A DNA stretch of 64,000 bases, from positions 20,120,643-20,184,642 of the forward strand of contig CM041531.1 of the NCBI GenBank assembly GCA_023238725.1. Reading direction: 5' to 3'. Positions 1 to 12,568 of the stretch are shown in pieces. This DNA is from Scortum barcoo (taxonomy: Eukaryota > Chordata > Actinopteri > Centrarchiformes > Terapontidae). The number at the start of each line of letters is the position of its first letter. The stretch's first letter is position 1. A model generated the notes under the pieces. The model made no database searches. It worked only from the letters and a program-made list of their open reading frames with translations, and was not told where the DNA came from. The translations under genes and the position numbers were made by a program.

Positions 1-440
1 CCCAGCAGCTCTGAATATTATCCTATGTTCCCCAGCAGTGTTGTTTTCCAGATATGGGCATACTTTGTCTTATTCACTCTGTTACTGACTGTTCTGAGTG
101 TCTGACTCGTCTCATGTTTACACAATTTATAATCATTTCTAAGCACAGCAAGATTCATTTATTCTATCAAAACATGGCATGTTGTTTCCTAGTCATCTGC
201 TAAGCATTAAAGGCATGATTTGTAGGCATATATTCCAACAGTTGTTATAATGTCCACTTTAGCTGACTTTTCCAAAGATAGCTTTTGGCTAAACTAGCTT
301 TTATGACAATATTCCTGATAAAGATACTCCCAATAGTAATCTTAGTAACCATACTATATGGCTAAACAACACGAAAACACACTGACTACATATTCTATCG
401 TTCTGAAATAGTTTTTATCACATATTTAGTGACTACTTAC
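1..440. other. Left-edge non-coding stretch
   Basis: AT-rich DNA with no convincing coding segment on either strand. If the small minus-strand exon at 441-585 is real, this is the beginning of its downstream intron, because the donor GTAAGTAG reads leftward from 440. I looked for a following exon with an acceptor and found none, so the intron would continue past the window edge. Confidence 0.4.
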
Positions 441-585
441 CTTTATTAGCCGGTCTATCAGGAATTGTCAAAACATTTTCATCAAGGAAATAAAAACCCG
501 TAATGCACAGAGTCAAAGTGTATCCGTGGCACATCTCCTGCCACTGTGGGGGCACGAACTTGCCGAAAGTGCTCCTGGGGGACAT
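441..585 (-). CDS. Putative first coding exon of an unidentified gene (partial)
   Basis: On the minus strand an ATG at 585-583 opens 48 codons plus one base, ending exactly at a consensus donor (AAAG then GTAAGTAG at 440 downward). It is the first ATG after an in-frame TGA, and has A at -3. The peptide starts MSPRSTFGKFVPPQW and continues with a hydrophobic LTLCITGFYFL stretch, then an acidic, proline-containing end. An alternative is an internal exon 441-574, because a good acceptor (CCCCCAG) sits just inside the ATG; the reading frame is the same. From memory, the LT-x4-G-x-x-F strand pattern and the FGKFVPP start are loosely like the N-terminal PH-like domain of REC114, a meiotic double-strand-break protein whose gene neighbours HCN4 in mammals. 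That is a weak guess, and the arrangement would differ from the mammalian one. The rest of the gene would lie left of the window. A chance open frame cannot be excluded. Confidence 0.42.
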
Positions 586-1184
586 ATTAGAGGGTGAAAA
601 AGACACTCTTTCAGTTCAAAGCATCACTCACGATGGAGCCCTGTGTGCACCACTTCAAATTGCCCTGGCTAGATAAGGTTGCTAAACTACGACTGGTGAA
701 CCGCCGTTTAGGGGAACAGTCAGTTGTGTGAACAGGAAACAGGAGAGGGCAACTAAAGGTCAACAAGAATAGCAACACACACTGCAGTCTCTTCTAATTA
801 TCACAGCAGAAAGGAGCGTGTTAATAATCTCCATTTCTTCACGGCTGACATGTAAAAATCATGAAATATTCAGAGTTTAACTGCCTCCTTTAATCCCAGC
901 GGCTGTGCCAGGATTAGAAAGGAAGCAGAAGTGGGTGTTCGAAAACACCGCCTCTTTCTCTCCCTGTCTGTCCGTCTTTTCCTCACGCTCCTCAGAAACA
1001 AACACACACGCTCACGCCTGCAGTGAACTCAGCCGGGCCACAGACACACTCCGTCGCTCGCCCACCGCCTCGCAGGTCTTTTCCTCTCCCCTGCACAACC
1101 CCTGCACATCCTCCTCCTTCCTTCCTCCTCTGCTTTGGGTTCTCTCCTTCGCCCCGTCCTCCATCCCTCTTATCACGCACAAAA

Positions 1185-1345
1185 CACACACATTTGCGCA
1201 TACTGACATACTTACAGCTTTTGTGTCCTGGCTGCACACACACACACAGCTTTATACACACGCTCAGCTCGCACACACACACACACAGACTTATATACAC
1301 AGCCAAAGAGGCACAGTCTCACACAAGCACACACACACACAATAC
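1185..1345. repeat. Imperfect CA-rich microsatellite cluster
   Basis: Several short (CA)n blocks are interrupted by GCTC, TATA and AGAC words. The alternating composition keeps frames open on both strands, giving His/Thr-rich or Val/Cys-rich pseudo-proteins that should not be read as genes. Confidence 0.75.
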
Positions 1346-3230
1346 AATTTTCCCCACTCCTCCCTCTTGTTGTTTTTTTCTCTGTTTTGCTCTGGGGAAG
1401 TTGGCACCGCACTGTAACTGTCTATTGTATCCACTGCTGTGAGCTATGTGGTTATACACTCACGCATGCACACACAGGCAATTACATGCAATATAAATCT
1501 TGCATATTTTGCAAATAAAAATGGTTCCCTGTGAAACACCTGAGGAGGAAACATCAAAGGTACAATAGAGGGATCCAGAAGGATCCGCTTCTGCTAATGA
1601 AAGTGAGTCATCCCTCGTACAAATTAGCCTCTGCTTCCTTCATCTTACGTAAAGACTGCATAACCTCTGTGAAACCTGCTTCATAGATGGCTGCTGGTAA
1701 TACAGACAGGTAGATCACGTTTTGCGGGGGATGTCTGACTTGAACCACATCATTTTTTTGGGGGGAAAAAAGACCCAAAAACCACATGTATTTACGTTCA
1801 GTTGACAATAAAGCACCTACCAGCTGTTGGGAGCAAAGGAGGAAATGATGTGATGCTGTTAAAATGTCCGAGGGAGGGGGGAAGGGGAGGTCAAGGCTTT
1901 TGGATGGGTCAACAAAATGACCCACCGACTATCAACAGTCATCGCCGGTTTCTTTTAACCACAATCAGGATCATCCCCTAACCTTAACAAAGTAGTAACA
2001 CTTCTCTTTCCACATCTGTGACCTCAAGAGTCAAAAGTTATTTTTAATCTGTCAAAAGGCAGAGGGTTACATCTTCATAGGCACTTTTCTGATCCCACAG
2101 ATGTCTCCTGTCTGCCTGGCGAAAGAGCGTTTAAATCCGGTCTTTAACATACTGAATGGCTCAGCTCTGCCCTTCTTCTTTGCTGGACGAACGTTAAGCC
2201 GGTGTGCAGTCGGTAGAAATGTTGGATTTAAGCGTTGGTTTTGACCTTGGCAAGCGTTTTCTAATTCTGGGCAGACAAAAAGTAGGGAAAGCTGTGTAAT
2301 CAAATTATTGTGAAACATAGGCAGTGCGTGAGGTCACAGATGTGTCTAAATGTTTCTGTAAAGTAGAACAGTTAATATTTGGATAATGACAATGTATGAG
2401 ATAAAAATGTGAAAACAATGTGAAAAAGGCTGCTTGTAGTGAGAAACCTACAGAGAACTATCGCCTGAATCTGCAGTTCCCCTCATCTCCACAGAGCTTT
2501 ATAGTGGTTTTCTGCTTGTTGTTTATCTGTCCAGTCGCAACTTTACTGCTGTGGTTCACCACTCTGATAGTGTTGTTTTTGAGCCACGCCAGGCAGCTGT
2601 TTTCAGAGAAAAGGCATTGTTAAAAAGCCATGGCAGACAGACAAATTCGTATTTGTGACTAGCTGCTGAACATAGTGATGCATTTAGCAGCTAAAGAGCC
2701 CGTTATTCCCCACCAGAGTTGGTAGAGCACAAAAGCAGAGATAAAAGAGGAAGATGTTGGACCTGTTAGCCCGATTCTTTAGTTGGAAGCCCAAGAACAA
2801 ACCGGAGAAATCTTCAGTTCACAGCAGATGTAGAATTTATTTAGGTCACAGGTAAAGTATTACAGTGTGCTGGGCTCAAAGTGACAGAGCTCTCGCAGGA
2901 TCTCAGTCAGATGGAGCACCGATTTCCGGGTGTGATTCACAGGTATCTTCTTGGGGTGGGATTGCCCCATACAGAGGTTGGACTTACGCATGCCACCGAG
3001 TCTCATTGGCCAGTTATCTCTGACGTGAACAGGCCAACCACTGTTCACATGAAGTTACTGAAATGTGGTATGAAACATGAGTGTGTGTTGTCCTTGAGGC
3101 ATGTATCTAATACAACAAGCCTAACTGACAGATTAAAGAGGAATTTGTGGGTACATCTGATTCCTGCTTATCAAGTTGAAGGTCACACTTTTCTGATTAA
3201 ATGAAAACAACTAAAAAGTTACATGAGTTC

Positions 3231-3290
3231 AGTGAAAAAGCACAAATCTAAAGAAGACAAAGTGAAAAAGTCCAAATCTAAAGTGAACAG
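3231..3290. repeat. Two-copy 30-bp direct repeat
   Basis: Two adjacent 30-bp units, each beginning AGTGAAAAAG and containing CAAATCTAAAG, agree at about 24 of 30 positions. The resulting Lys-rich frame is a by-product of the repeat. Confidence 0.6.
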
Positions 3291-6114
3291 AGTAAAAGCC
3301 AATTTTAACAGACCCCTAAACCTTTTACCAGATGTCAGAAACACGACTCAGTGTTTGCTCAAAAGTCCATCATATCAATTTAAAAAGGTGGTGGTGTTCC
3401 AAAGTTGTGTTCACAAACTATTATCTTTACCAAGGGACCAAGTCATTGTTGTGCCTAACCTAATCAGATCTTAACTATATATAACTATGTGTCAGATCAG
3501 AAAACGATTTTCAAACAGCGATTCGGAATTTTGGGAGGTGTAGATTCGTAGATTTGTTGCATGTTGCATTTCTAATGAATGACTCCTTTTTCGCGTGTTC
3601 CTGTCGCATGTATGTTTTTACATATGCGCCTCTCCCTGTTGTCAAGAGGCTGACAGAAACAGTACAACTTTGCAGTCCTGGCAGGCAGAAGGAGAGAATG
3701 GCAGCATTATCAAATGCCTGAATGATCTGCACATCTCCTAAAGCGGTATGTGACTTGATTCTTTCTGAAGTCATATTGGCAAAAGTACAGAAATCATTTC
3801 AAAGTGCCCTTTGCAACGGCAGCCAAACGAGGACCAGACGGTCAATAAGGAATGTCAATCAATACACAGGTGTTTTATAATTTAGACCATGCAGCCGCTG
3901 CGTTGAACGTAATTAATTTTGCTCGAGGTCTCCCTTTTCGCCCACCTCTCACTTTTCAGTCCCCTCACGCCACCCACCCGCCCTCACCCCTTCCCCCACC
4001 CTTTTACTGAATGTGCTGCTGATTGTACAACAGTCCCCTTGAGCCTTGAGGTGAGATCTATTTCTGACTCTTGAGCACACCCGAGGTGGTCAACGAGAGG
4101 GAATTTTTATGTTCTATAATAAGAAAAAAAGAAATCGTTCAGTGGAAGGCTTTTGAGGCGTCCATTGTCAGTCACAGCTGACTGTGCTCTCAGCGCTGGT
4201 ATGTGTAACAGCTCTCATGGGCTGTATGACATAACATTACAGGCCACTGGACATAAGGAGGATGATCGCGATGTTGGCTTTCACTCTTGCCACGCGCGTT
4301 CCATCTGTCACCTGGCTGATGAGGAACATTTTGTTTGGGAGTTTTGGGCCCACGCATCAGAGTATAAGAAGGCCGCGCGCAGAATGAATGCTTGTTTGTT
4401 GTGATTTTTATGCCTACAGCTCATTTGTGCGGTGGGTTCCAGTCACATTTGATATGGGCCTGGAATCTGTGACACACATGAGGTGCAATCGCCCCCCCCC
4501 CCTTACCTGTAGCTAAGACGTTCATTTGCAGGTGATGCATGAAGGTCAGCAGGGAGCGTGAAACTCTGTGCACTGGCTGACTGACTCCAAAAGTGGACTA
4601 GTCCCCTCTACAGGCTGGCTCTTCTGCAAAATGATAACTACGGGAGCGAGCGGTGACACTCGAACCATCTTAATTATACTGAACAATGGCTAGTCCTGGT
4701 GTAATTCAGCCTTTCTAGATACATATGCTGGATGATAATTTGATCCCAGCTTGTCACGCTCTCATGCCGACAGGATTTTATAACAAAATATATAGCACTG
4801 CTGATATTTATTTAGTCCTCATCATCAGAGAGAAAACGACAGAAGAGGCAGCCACAGCAGGGACACGAGCCTACCAAGACAACCAATCAAGGCGCTCCTT
4901 TCTGAAGCCTGCTGATGGTTTAGTACAAGGCCATTTACTGTCAGAATTTAAACCCACATGATTTATGGTATGGCCTGCCCTGGTCTGCTTTCCATCCTTA
5001 GTTCAAAGGATGAGTCCTGGCTGCAAAATGCTCAAGGGCACGGGCTAATATGATAAACAGGGAACAGAGGCTGCAGGCTGGGTGGGGGTGCTGGTGGTGG
5101 GGTTCACTGCAGTTTACCCTCAGCCTGTGAAAAGCCAGAGACGGTGTATGGTGAGGGATGCGTCGTCTCTGAAGCCAAGGGGCAAAGAGGGATGTGAGGA
5201 TGGGAGATCTCCCCCCACACCACCCCCACCCCACCTCCTCCGCTGATCAACTCTCACTGGGGGCGAGGAGGAGGAGGAAGTGGAGGAGGATGGTGTTGCA
5301 GGGATCACGAGTCACGGAGGATTATAATTGCTAAAAATAAGAAAATGGTATTTTCCTCTCTTTCAAATGAGTTCCTCTGGGTTCCTTTTTATATTATTAT
5401 TTTTGGAGGAGAGGGGAGGGTTTTATGACATATGCAGGAATCATCCACGATACAGCATGCTAATATATTGAAATGTATTTGGTTTCTTTGTGAAATGCTA
5501 TGTCTGTTGTGGTGAGAAAACTGTATTGGCTTACTGTTCAGCTTTTCAGAAACCATAACTAAATCCAACACACTCCTTTAAATTAACCCCCCCCCCCTTC
5601 ACTCACTCCCCAAAATACCAACAGGAATATTTTACTCTCACGCCAGCAATCAGTTAAGCAGAGTAGGGGTCATGTTTTGGAAATAGCGGATGTCACATTT
5701 TGGAATTAATCTCTGCAATTCAATCTCAAGGGACCGATTCAATAAACAGTATTTAAACATTTTATGAGCTTTGCAAGATGGGTTTAAGCCTCCCCAGTCA
5801 GAAATAGGAAGCTAACTGTATCAGCCTCGGAGGGTTTGACTGGAGGGGAGATTGGCTGCGCTTAGAAACGGACATTTAGGACGGACTGTTAGCAGATGGC
5901 AGGGTGACAACTTGAGCTGCTGGTTCTTGCTTTGACATATGACAGTGGGGTTGCAGCTCAAGGCAGCACATCACCACATCAAAGTCACACTCACACGATT
6001 TACACTCACTGGATGAATGGACAGGAGTGGCCGGAAATGGTCAAAAAAAAAAAAGTGTGTATTATGTGTTATACTTTCAGTGTTCATTATGGTGTGAGCA
6101 CAATTTGAATATAG

Positions 6115-7050
6115 CAGTTGTGGAAGAAGCACTCAGATCCTTTAGTTAGTAAAGTTTTCAATACCATGATGTTAAAATTGTCATTAATTTAAAATCCTAC
6201 TTGAGTACAAGAAACAATGCACTTAAAATAGATAAAGTACTGATTTCGTAGCAGAAATGTGTTCCCTGTGACTGATGTATTATTATATATTACATCATAA
6301 TATTGTTAAATATCATAAAAATCCATTAATGAATAAGCAGCATTTTAAACTTTCAGCTAGCTATTTTAATTTTGTTTTAATTACTATACATATTGGATGG
6401 TGAGGTAGTTTATTGCCAGGGTTCACAAGATAAATCTGAGGCTAAATGGTAATTGGAGTTCTTTTATCTGGCTTATTTGGCTTTTAAAGTGCTTTGCAAT
6501 TTGACTGTCATTCACCCATTCACGATGGCAGCGAGCCACCATGCAAGGCACTGGACGAATCACTAAGAGCAAGATGGGTTCAGTGTCTTACCCAAGGACA
6601 CTTTGAGTTGTAGACAGCAGGAGCTGAGGATCAAGCTGCCAGCCCAGTGATTGGCACTGGGCTGGCACTAGTGGACAGAGCCATGGCCGCCTCCGTGATC
6701 ACATGAGAGAAGAAGTTCTGCTGTGCAATATGTTACTTTTTTTGTTTTTATCTCCTTGGGTCTTAAATAGTTACTTAAATGAAACCTTGTGAGAGGTTTA
6801 GAGGTGTAATGTTTCTCTCATGAAACTACAACTCATGGACCCCTAACTGACATTGACTTTTTTGAGGGGTCATAACTTTTTTGAGGTTGGAGGCCATTGG
6901 TTTAATGTATTGTAGTTTAACAGCCTATGAGTAAAACAAAAAACAACAACAACAACAACAAAAATACTAGCAAAGTAAAGTACAGTTATCTTTAAATTGT
7001 GCATAAATACAGTACTTGAGTCAATGTACTAAGGTTACTTTCCACAGCTG
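6115..7050. mobile_element. Non-autonomous hAT-like DNA transposon with 8-bp TSD
   Basis: The left end begins CAGTTGTGGAAGAAG. The right end, read inward on the other strand, begins CAGCTGTGGAAAGTA. These are short terminal inverted repeats starting CAG, as is typical of hAT elements. The element is flanked by an exact 8-bp direct repeat, GAATATAG, at 6107-6114 and 7051-7058, which is the hAT target-site length. Subterminal sequence is full of short AGTAC/ACTTGAG words, as I remember from an abundant percomorph repeat family. No transposase is encoded, so it could only have moved with help from another element. A second repeat is nested inside, around 6480-6720. Confidence 0.82.
6480..6720. 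repeat. Interspersed repeat nested in the hAT-like element
   Basis: This part contains the phrase CAGTGTCTTACCCAAGGAC followed by a degraded stretch ending near CATGGCCGCC. I recognise it as a very common fish interspersed repeat; related cores occur at about 13549 and 50289. The boundaries are approximate because I could not find a target duplication. Confidence 0.5.
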
Positions 7051-9635
7051 GAATATAGAGTGTCATTAAAACCCATCAGTAATCAATAATACTAATAATA
7101 AAATCCAATCTGACAAACACACATTCACCACAAATGACTCATCAAACCTGACTGGAACTATTAGCTTGAGCCATGAGCTCATATTATCACCTTTCTAATA
7201 CTAACCCACCTGTTTTGTCAGCACTTTTGTCTACCTCTAAGTAGGGCACATATGGCCCATTTCTGACCATCAGGATTTTTCAACGAGGGAGGGAAGGAGC
7301 AGAGGACCGAGGCTTTTTTTTGGGGGGGGTTGGCAGAGCAAGAGGCAGAGTGGGGACATCAGGTTGGCAACCTGTGGCCATTTTTCTGATGTTATCCATG
7401 CGTATGCTTTCATGAACTTAATCCCAGGAGGCACACACACACGCATAGCACAGATATAGAGTCACCCACGTGCATGGACACACACACTGACACAAAAACA
7501 AAACTTTGAGCCATGTGCATCAAAAGCTGGAGCATTGCAAAGTTGGCATTTGGACAATATTTGCGAACAAACTGGCAGATGTCAAAAGGCTTTGACGGCA
7601 GGGTTTTAGAGGAAAAAAAAGCACTAATACGGATGTGCTGTAGTTACTGTGTGTGTTTTTGAGTGCTCTGCCCTGGGCTAGCAAAAAATATAGTGCGAGG
7701 TCTGCATGCTATGAGCGTGAGAAGATACAAAAAAAGTAAAAGCACTTCCTTTTAAACAAACTTACAGATGTAACAAATCTGCAAGATACAATGAAACAAG
7801 AGGAAAATCTCACTTCTTATGTACTGAGTTTATACAACAACTCTTTTGATCCACTTTTGATCTTGCAGATTTCAGACTTTGAAGACACTCAAGTTTCATC
7901 CCCCTGGTCGACTGAAATTCACCTAAATCTCCATGTCTCTCTTAAATGTCACTATTAAAACATTTTAATTTAATGTAATGTGTCATGCTTTCTCCACGCA
8001 AAACCAGCATGGAGTTGAAAGGCGCTATCTGGAAAAAGAGGAAAAACTTGAGATGCACGCATTTACTTTAGTGCTTTAACCCCAAGGCCTGCGGGGTAAT
8101 GGTAGGATTAATTACTGTTGAGTTTGACCCAAGGAGAACTAGAGCAGATTATCCCAGATGCTGCAGAGGAAGGCATTAGTGCTGGTCGTGTCTCTATGGC
8201 AGCAGAGAGGCAGCCACCTCAACAGCGAGGATGTCACCGTGACCTCACTGATCTGGCCCAAACCTCACACGGAGGCTGCGTACAGGGGGCTCACGTGGCA
8301 GCAGCAGGCCACGCGCCGTTCACGCCACGATCCCGCACGCGGTCGGATGCCGAGCGGGCGGCTGAAAGCCAGCGCCTCTCCTCTCAGCAGGCAGGAGGAG
8401 AATAATGTGTAATTACAATAGACAATCTAAAACAAAGCCCTTCACTTTCAATGAGCTCCTCTTGGTGAAGGGAAGGTTACCTCAAGGGGGAATTCTAATG
8501 AAGCAGATGGCTGAGTGCTCACAGGGGCAGACGCAGACTGTCCTCCTTTTTACAGTCTGCCAACATTTCCAGCATTCTGAGGAGCTTCACCTGTCTCTTG
8601 ACCGCTCTTTGTGTGAATCTGTGTATGCGTGTGTGTGTGCGCGCAAAGGACTTTTGCTTATTGACACCTTTCACAAGATGGAGGGGAAAAATAATGAGAG
8701 GAAGCTCACAACTTTGCCAGCGGTACACATTTTCACGTACACACAGTACAGTGGGGAAAAACGCACTATGAAAGCAGTGTCATGGTGCTCTAAAGGGTGC
8801 GCATATTGCACTGTGCAACATCTAAGCGACTTTGTGAAGAGCAATTGAGAGCATGCAGCAAGTGAACAGAGATGAAAAAAAAAACACTCCAAGCAGGTGT
8901 TTCTTATATTTTATTCTATACCGTTTTATTTCATCCAGTATGTGTGCTTATCGACAATGCAGTTTTTGCCTCACTCCTTTCACCGCCACACAAACTACGA
9001 GCCACCCTTACTGTGTGTGTGTGTGTGTGGTTCAGCGCAATGTCCCGCAAGTACACATCCGGTCACACACCATACCTGTACAGTTCCCTTTTTGCTTCTT
9101 CCCACAGTTTCTGTGTTAAATGCAGAAAAAATAGATATCCATTGTTCAATAGCAAAGCGATCAAAATACTGTCCTCCCCAAAAGGTCACGTGTCCTCGTA
9201 AGAAGTATTGATCCAGTCGCTGCCTTCGTAAAACAGAAAGGTCGAGCCTTCGGGAAGAAAGTCTTGGTCTGTAGCATCGTGTAACGAAAATGTCCCACTC
9301 CGGCGCCGCATCAATGTAAATAGATTATACAATGCAAATGACAATGTTTCCTTAAAAATCATGAACATGTTATGAACTCTGTACAGACACACATGTTGGT
9401 GAACATTGCTTATCATTATCTGTTATGGTGATGACATCACTTATTAAGAGAGTCTAAAATGAATACAGAAATATAAATAGGTCCTATGGAAATATATAAA
9501 TCTGTATAAGTAAGTACTTTGTCGACATTATGAACCCAACATCAGATTAAGTGGAATTATAGTACATACTTCAGCAAATGAAAGACAGCTGCGAGAAGCA
9601 GGATTTTTTTTATATAAACCCACATCTCTCCAAAT

Positions 9636-9646
9636 GCACACACACG

Positions 9647-9681
<35 letters not shown>
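9636..9681. repeat. (CA)n microsatellite
   Basis: Nearly uninterrupted CA dinucleotides with two early CG interruptions. This explains the Val/Cys-rich minus-strand frame across it. Confidence 0.9.
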
Positions 9682-9684
<3 letters not shown>

Positions 9685-12562
9685 TCCGGTGAAGTGCAAG
9701 CCTCACCTTTGGCTTCAACACAGGATTTTTGACCAGTAAAGAAACATATGAAACCATGTATTTTCAGAACCAAATCTAAACATCTAACTTGTTTATTTGT
9801 TAGTTTACAGAACCAAGACAAATTTTAAAATATGAGCAAGTCGCAAAGAAGGATGAATCAATGACTTTATTTTGACAGCTACAAAGAGAGACTCCTGCCA
9901 CTTAGCAGTACAGTGTCATTTACCCTGAATGATCTTTAGGTGATGTGGTGGTCTGTGAATTTATATGGTTCCCACTATTGCGTGGTATCCCTAAACTGGG
10001 TCATATCCAGGTTACACTGCCCAACAGCCCACTTTGTGGTCAAAATAACATTACTGCATTCCATCTCACTGGAGCGGCAGCAAAAGAGGTCAGCTGTATT
10101 AGACGCTACAATAAACAGAACTTTTCACCACACATAGCAATCTTCATATCATATCCAATCACTCTGAGGTACACTGTCACACAGAACACCTGATTCTGGT
10201 GCTTGCGTACGAAATAAATTGAGCGTTTGTGGAGGGGTTGGAGGGATTTGGGGTCATGAATGAATAACGAGGGCCTTGGCAAAAAAACTAAACAAAACAA
10301 AACAAAAAACACGTGCCTTTTTCTCTCCCGAGAAATTGCAGGTTCGATTCCGCTACTGCTACATCTAATCCGCAATCACAGCAAATGACTTCATTAGCGT
10401 GCATCGCTGATTCACCAGCCCATATTCATGGGCGAGCAGGGCAACACAAAGGGAGAGGGAGGCTAAGATTAGGCGGCGGAATTGGATATGCACCAAACAG
10501 AATCTGAGAATGCTGTGTTACAAAAACAACCATGAATTGGAAATGGTACAGAGGTGCCATATGGGGGGTTGCACTGATGCAACTTACAAACCTGCTGGCT
10601 GCTTCACGACAAATCTACCTCAGGCCAACAGCAGGGCAAGAGCCAGGTGTGGCCTCAGGCTGAGGAAAAGATTAATAACTTCTGCCAGACATTATGAATT
10701 TATATTAATTTTCCTTTTTTCCTGCAAATAGACTGGGAAGCCCTGACCTAGATTTCGTTCAAATAGAGCAATCAATTCGTACTAAATGCACAATGTAAAA
10801 ATGAAATAATAATTCCTTACAGGATGAAAAGCACAGATGTGCCAGGTGCTTTTCCACTCTTTCCTCTGAACTGGTTTCTGAACAGCTTGGACAGAGTGCC
10901 CATGGGCTGCATTGATCCTCCAAATGCCCTTCATTGCTGTTTCCCCTGTTATTTTCTTCCCATGTTCAGATGGGTGACACAGGGAGACGGAATGAAAATA
11001 GCATGAGCTTGAGTGAGTCACACTTGTTTTTCTTTATTCATCCTTCTCAAAAGACACAAAGTTTCAAAGCCTCCTTATCTAATTCCCAGCTGATTCCTCT
11101 AAAAACACACTGTCTCTATACTACATTACGCTACAGATGAGGCTGCAGCAAATAGTCTGGGAGGATGGAAATAGCAAATCGCCTTGAAGAATAAACAGTG
11201 CTATCAGGTGAAAATCTTGTTACTCCAATTTCGGGTTATTTTCATGTCTGTTCTTCGTATGAAGGATTACATGGTCTTCTGTGAGTTGAGAAAATTATTA
11301 TGAAACCCATTTTCATTTCCATTACATAATTTAAAAGCTGCATGGTCATCAATCAAACACCTCTTTTCTTAATTTCATAAAAAAGTCTTGCATAAAAAGC
11401 CCCAGACAGAAGATTTTGCAAAGATGTTGGCCCAGATGAAACAGACAGGACAGGCAGATTGTGTCTGCTCCCTAAATGACAGTGACAGATTCAGCTGATA
11501 CACTGTGCGCCCACCTAACCCTCCCCTAAACCACTTATCTGCCGTGATGGACCAGACTAAGTTCAGGCCAACTAATCAATCCCAGTCCAATGTCTATCTC
11601 TCTGTGAGCTATGACCTGTGCCTCCCTGTCCCACCCTCCTCCGACAGCGCCCAGCCCTGGCCATCGACCCTGCCAGGCAGCGTGGCGTGGGAAAGCAGCA
11701 CACACACAGCACACACACACACACACCACAAACACTAGTGCTAGCTACATAGCTACAGTCAAAACCTTGCCTCATATCCTTCCAATCAATACCACAATGA
11801 TAAACATCCACTAGCACTCAGGAACAATCATAAGGAAGGGGTCGACATGCCGCAAATCCCCAGGGCAACAAGTACCCCATCAGCAAGAGTACCTCATGGG
11901 GGTCCCTGTCTACCTGTCTTCCCTGTGGCTGAAAGTCCAACTAAATCATTCTCCCAGTGCATCAGTGTTCTCTCACATCTACACCTTTGTCTCGCAGAGC
12001 GGCTTCAAACTGTTCTCCAACTCCAAGCCTTAATAAGGTCTTTTTCCTGATGTGCGAGGCACAGCAGTCTGTCTGCTTTTGTGCAGTGCAAGGCTAGCAG
12101 GTACAGGAAGACCAAGGTTTAAATGCCTACACTGCGTGCAGACTATGTTCAGTACTCCAGAGATGAAACAGTGTTTACTTTCAGTTTGTGTCGCAGACCT
12201 CTGTCCCTCCCACCCCTTTCCCCTTTTGGATGGTGGTTTGAAGAGTCCCGGGCAGTCTACCATGAGGCACATGGCCAACGTTAATGTTTCAGAACCTACA
12301 GATGTAGACTAGTTTTTAAATACGAGCGAGGTGAACAAAAAAAAACTGTTCTGGCCATTAGCAGTGCCTGCTCTGTTGGTAAAAAAAGGCGTGAAGTGAA
12401 AAGGTCATGTGCATCCAGATAAAAGCCATGAGCCATTATTGATTTCATCTATATAAACTAATTAAGCGATTCTGTAATAATAAGCCTAATAATCGCAGAG
12501 TTCTTGCCATGTCTACTTCCTCTCACTGTGCCTTGTCTAATTCTGTTAGTTGATGTTCTGCA

Positions 12563-12568
12563 TTTATT
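12563..12568 (-). terminator. Candidate distal poly(A) signal for hcn4
   Basis: TTTATT on the plus strand is AATAAA on the minus strand. It is the first canonical hexamer I find downstream of the hcn4 stop codon, about 2.46 kb away. There is no obvious GT-rich downstream element, and variant hexamers closer to the stop could be used instead. Confidence 0.22.

Larger units (their letters stand above)
586..6114. other. Intergenic region
   Basis: No supportable gene. Contents seen: a CA-rich, low-complexity block (about 955-1345) that creates several spurious frames, a two-copy 30-bp direct repeat at 3231-3290, and homopolymer C runs near 4492-4502 and 5588-5598. The rest is unremarkable AT-rich sequence. 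Open frames here are short, overlap on both strands and match nothing I recognise. Confidence 0.6.

Noticed and set aside
630..660. A possible upstream exon with donor GTGAGT before the 441-585 exon
   Set aside because: It would leave an intron of only about 57 bp, and the frame that would join contains a stop with no start codon after it.
905..1442. Several 60-170 codon frames on both strands
   Set aside because: They overlap each other over a CA-rich low-complexity region and encode His/Thr- or Cys/Val-rich nonsense.
8118..8412. Two overlapping plus-strand frames of 84-95 codons
   Set aside because: Both are explained by the GC-rich patch, which lowers stop-codon frequency; no homology is recognisable.
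10336..10360. GGTTCGATTCC word like a tRNA B box
   Set aside because: The flanking bases do not form a T-stem and no A box or acceptor stem is found upstream, so it is not a tRNA gene and not a demonstrable SINE.
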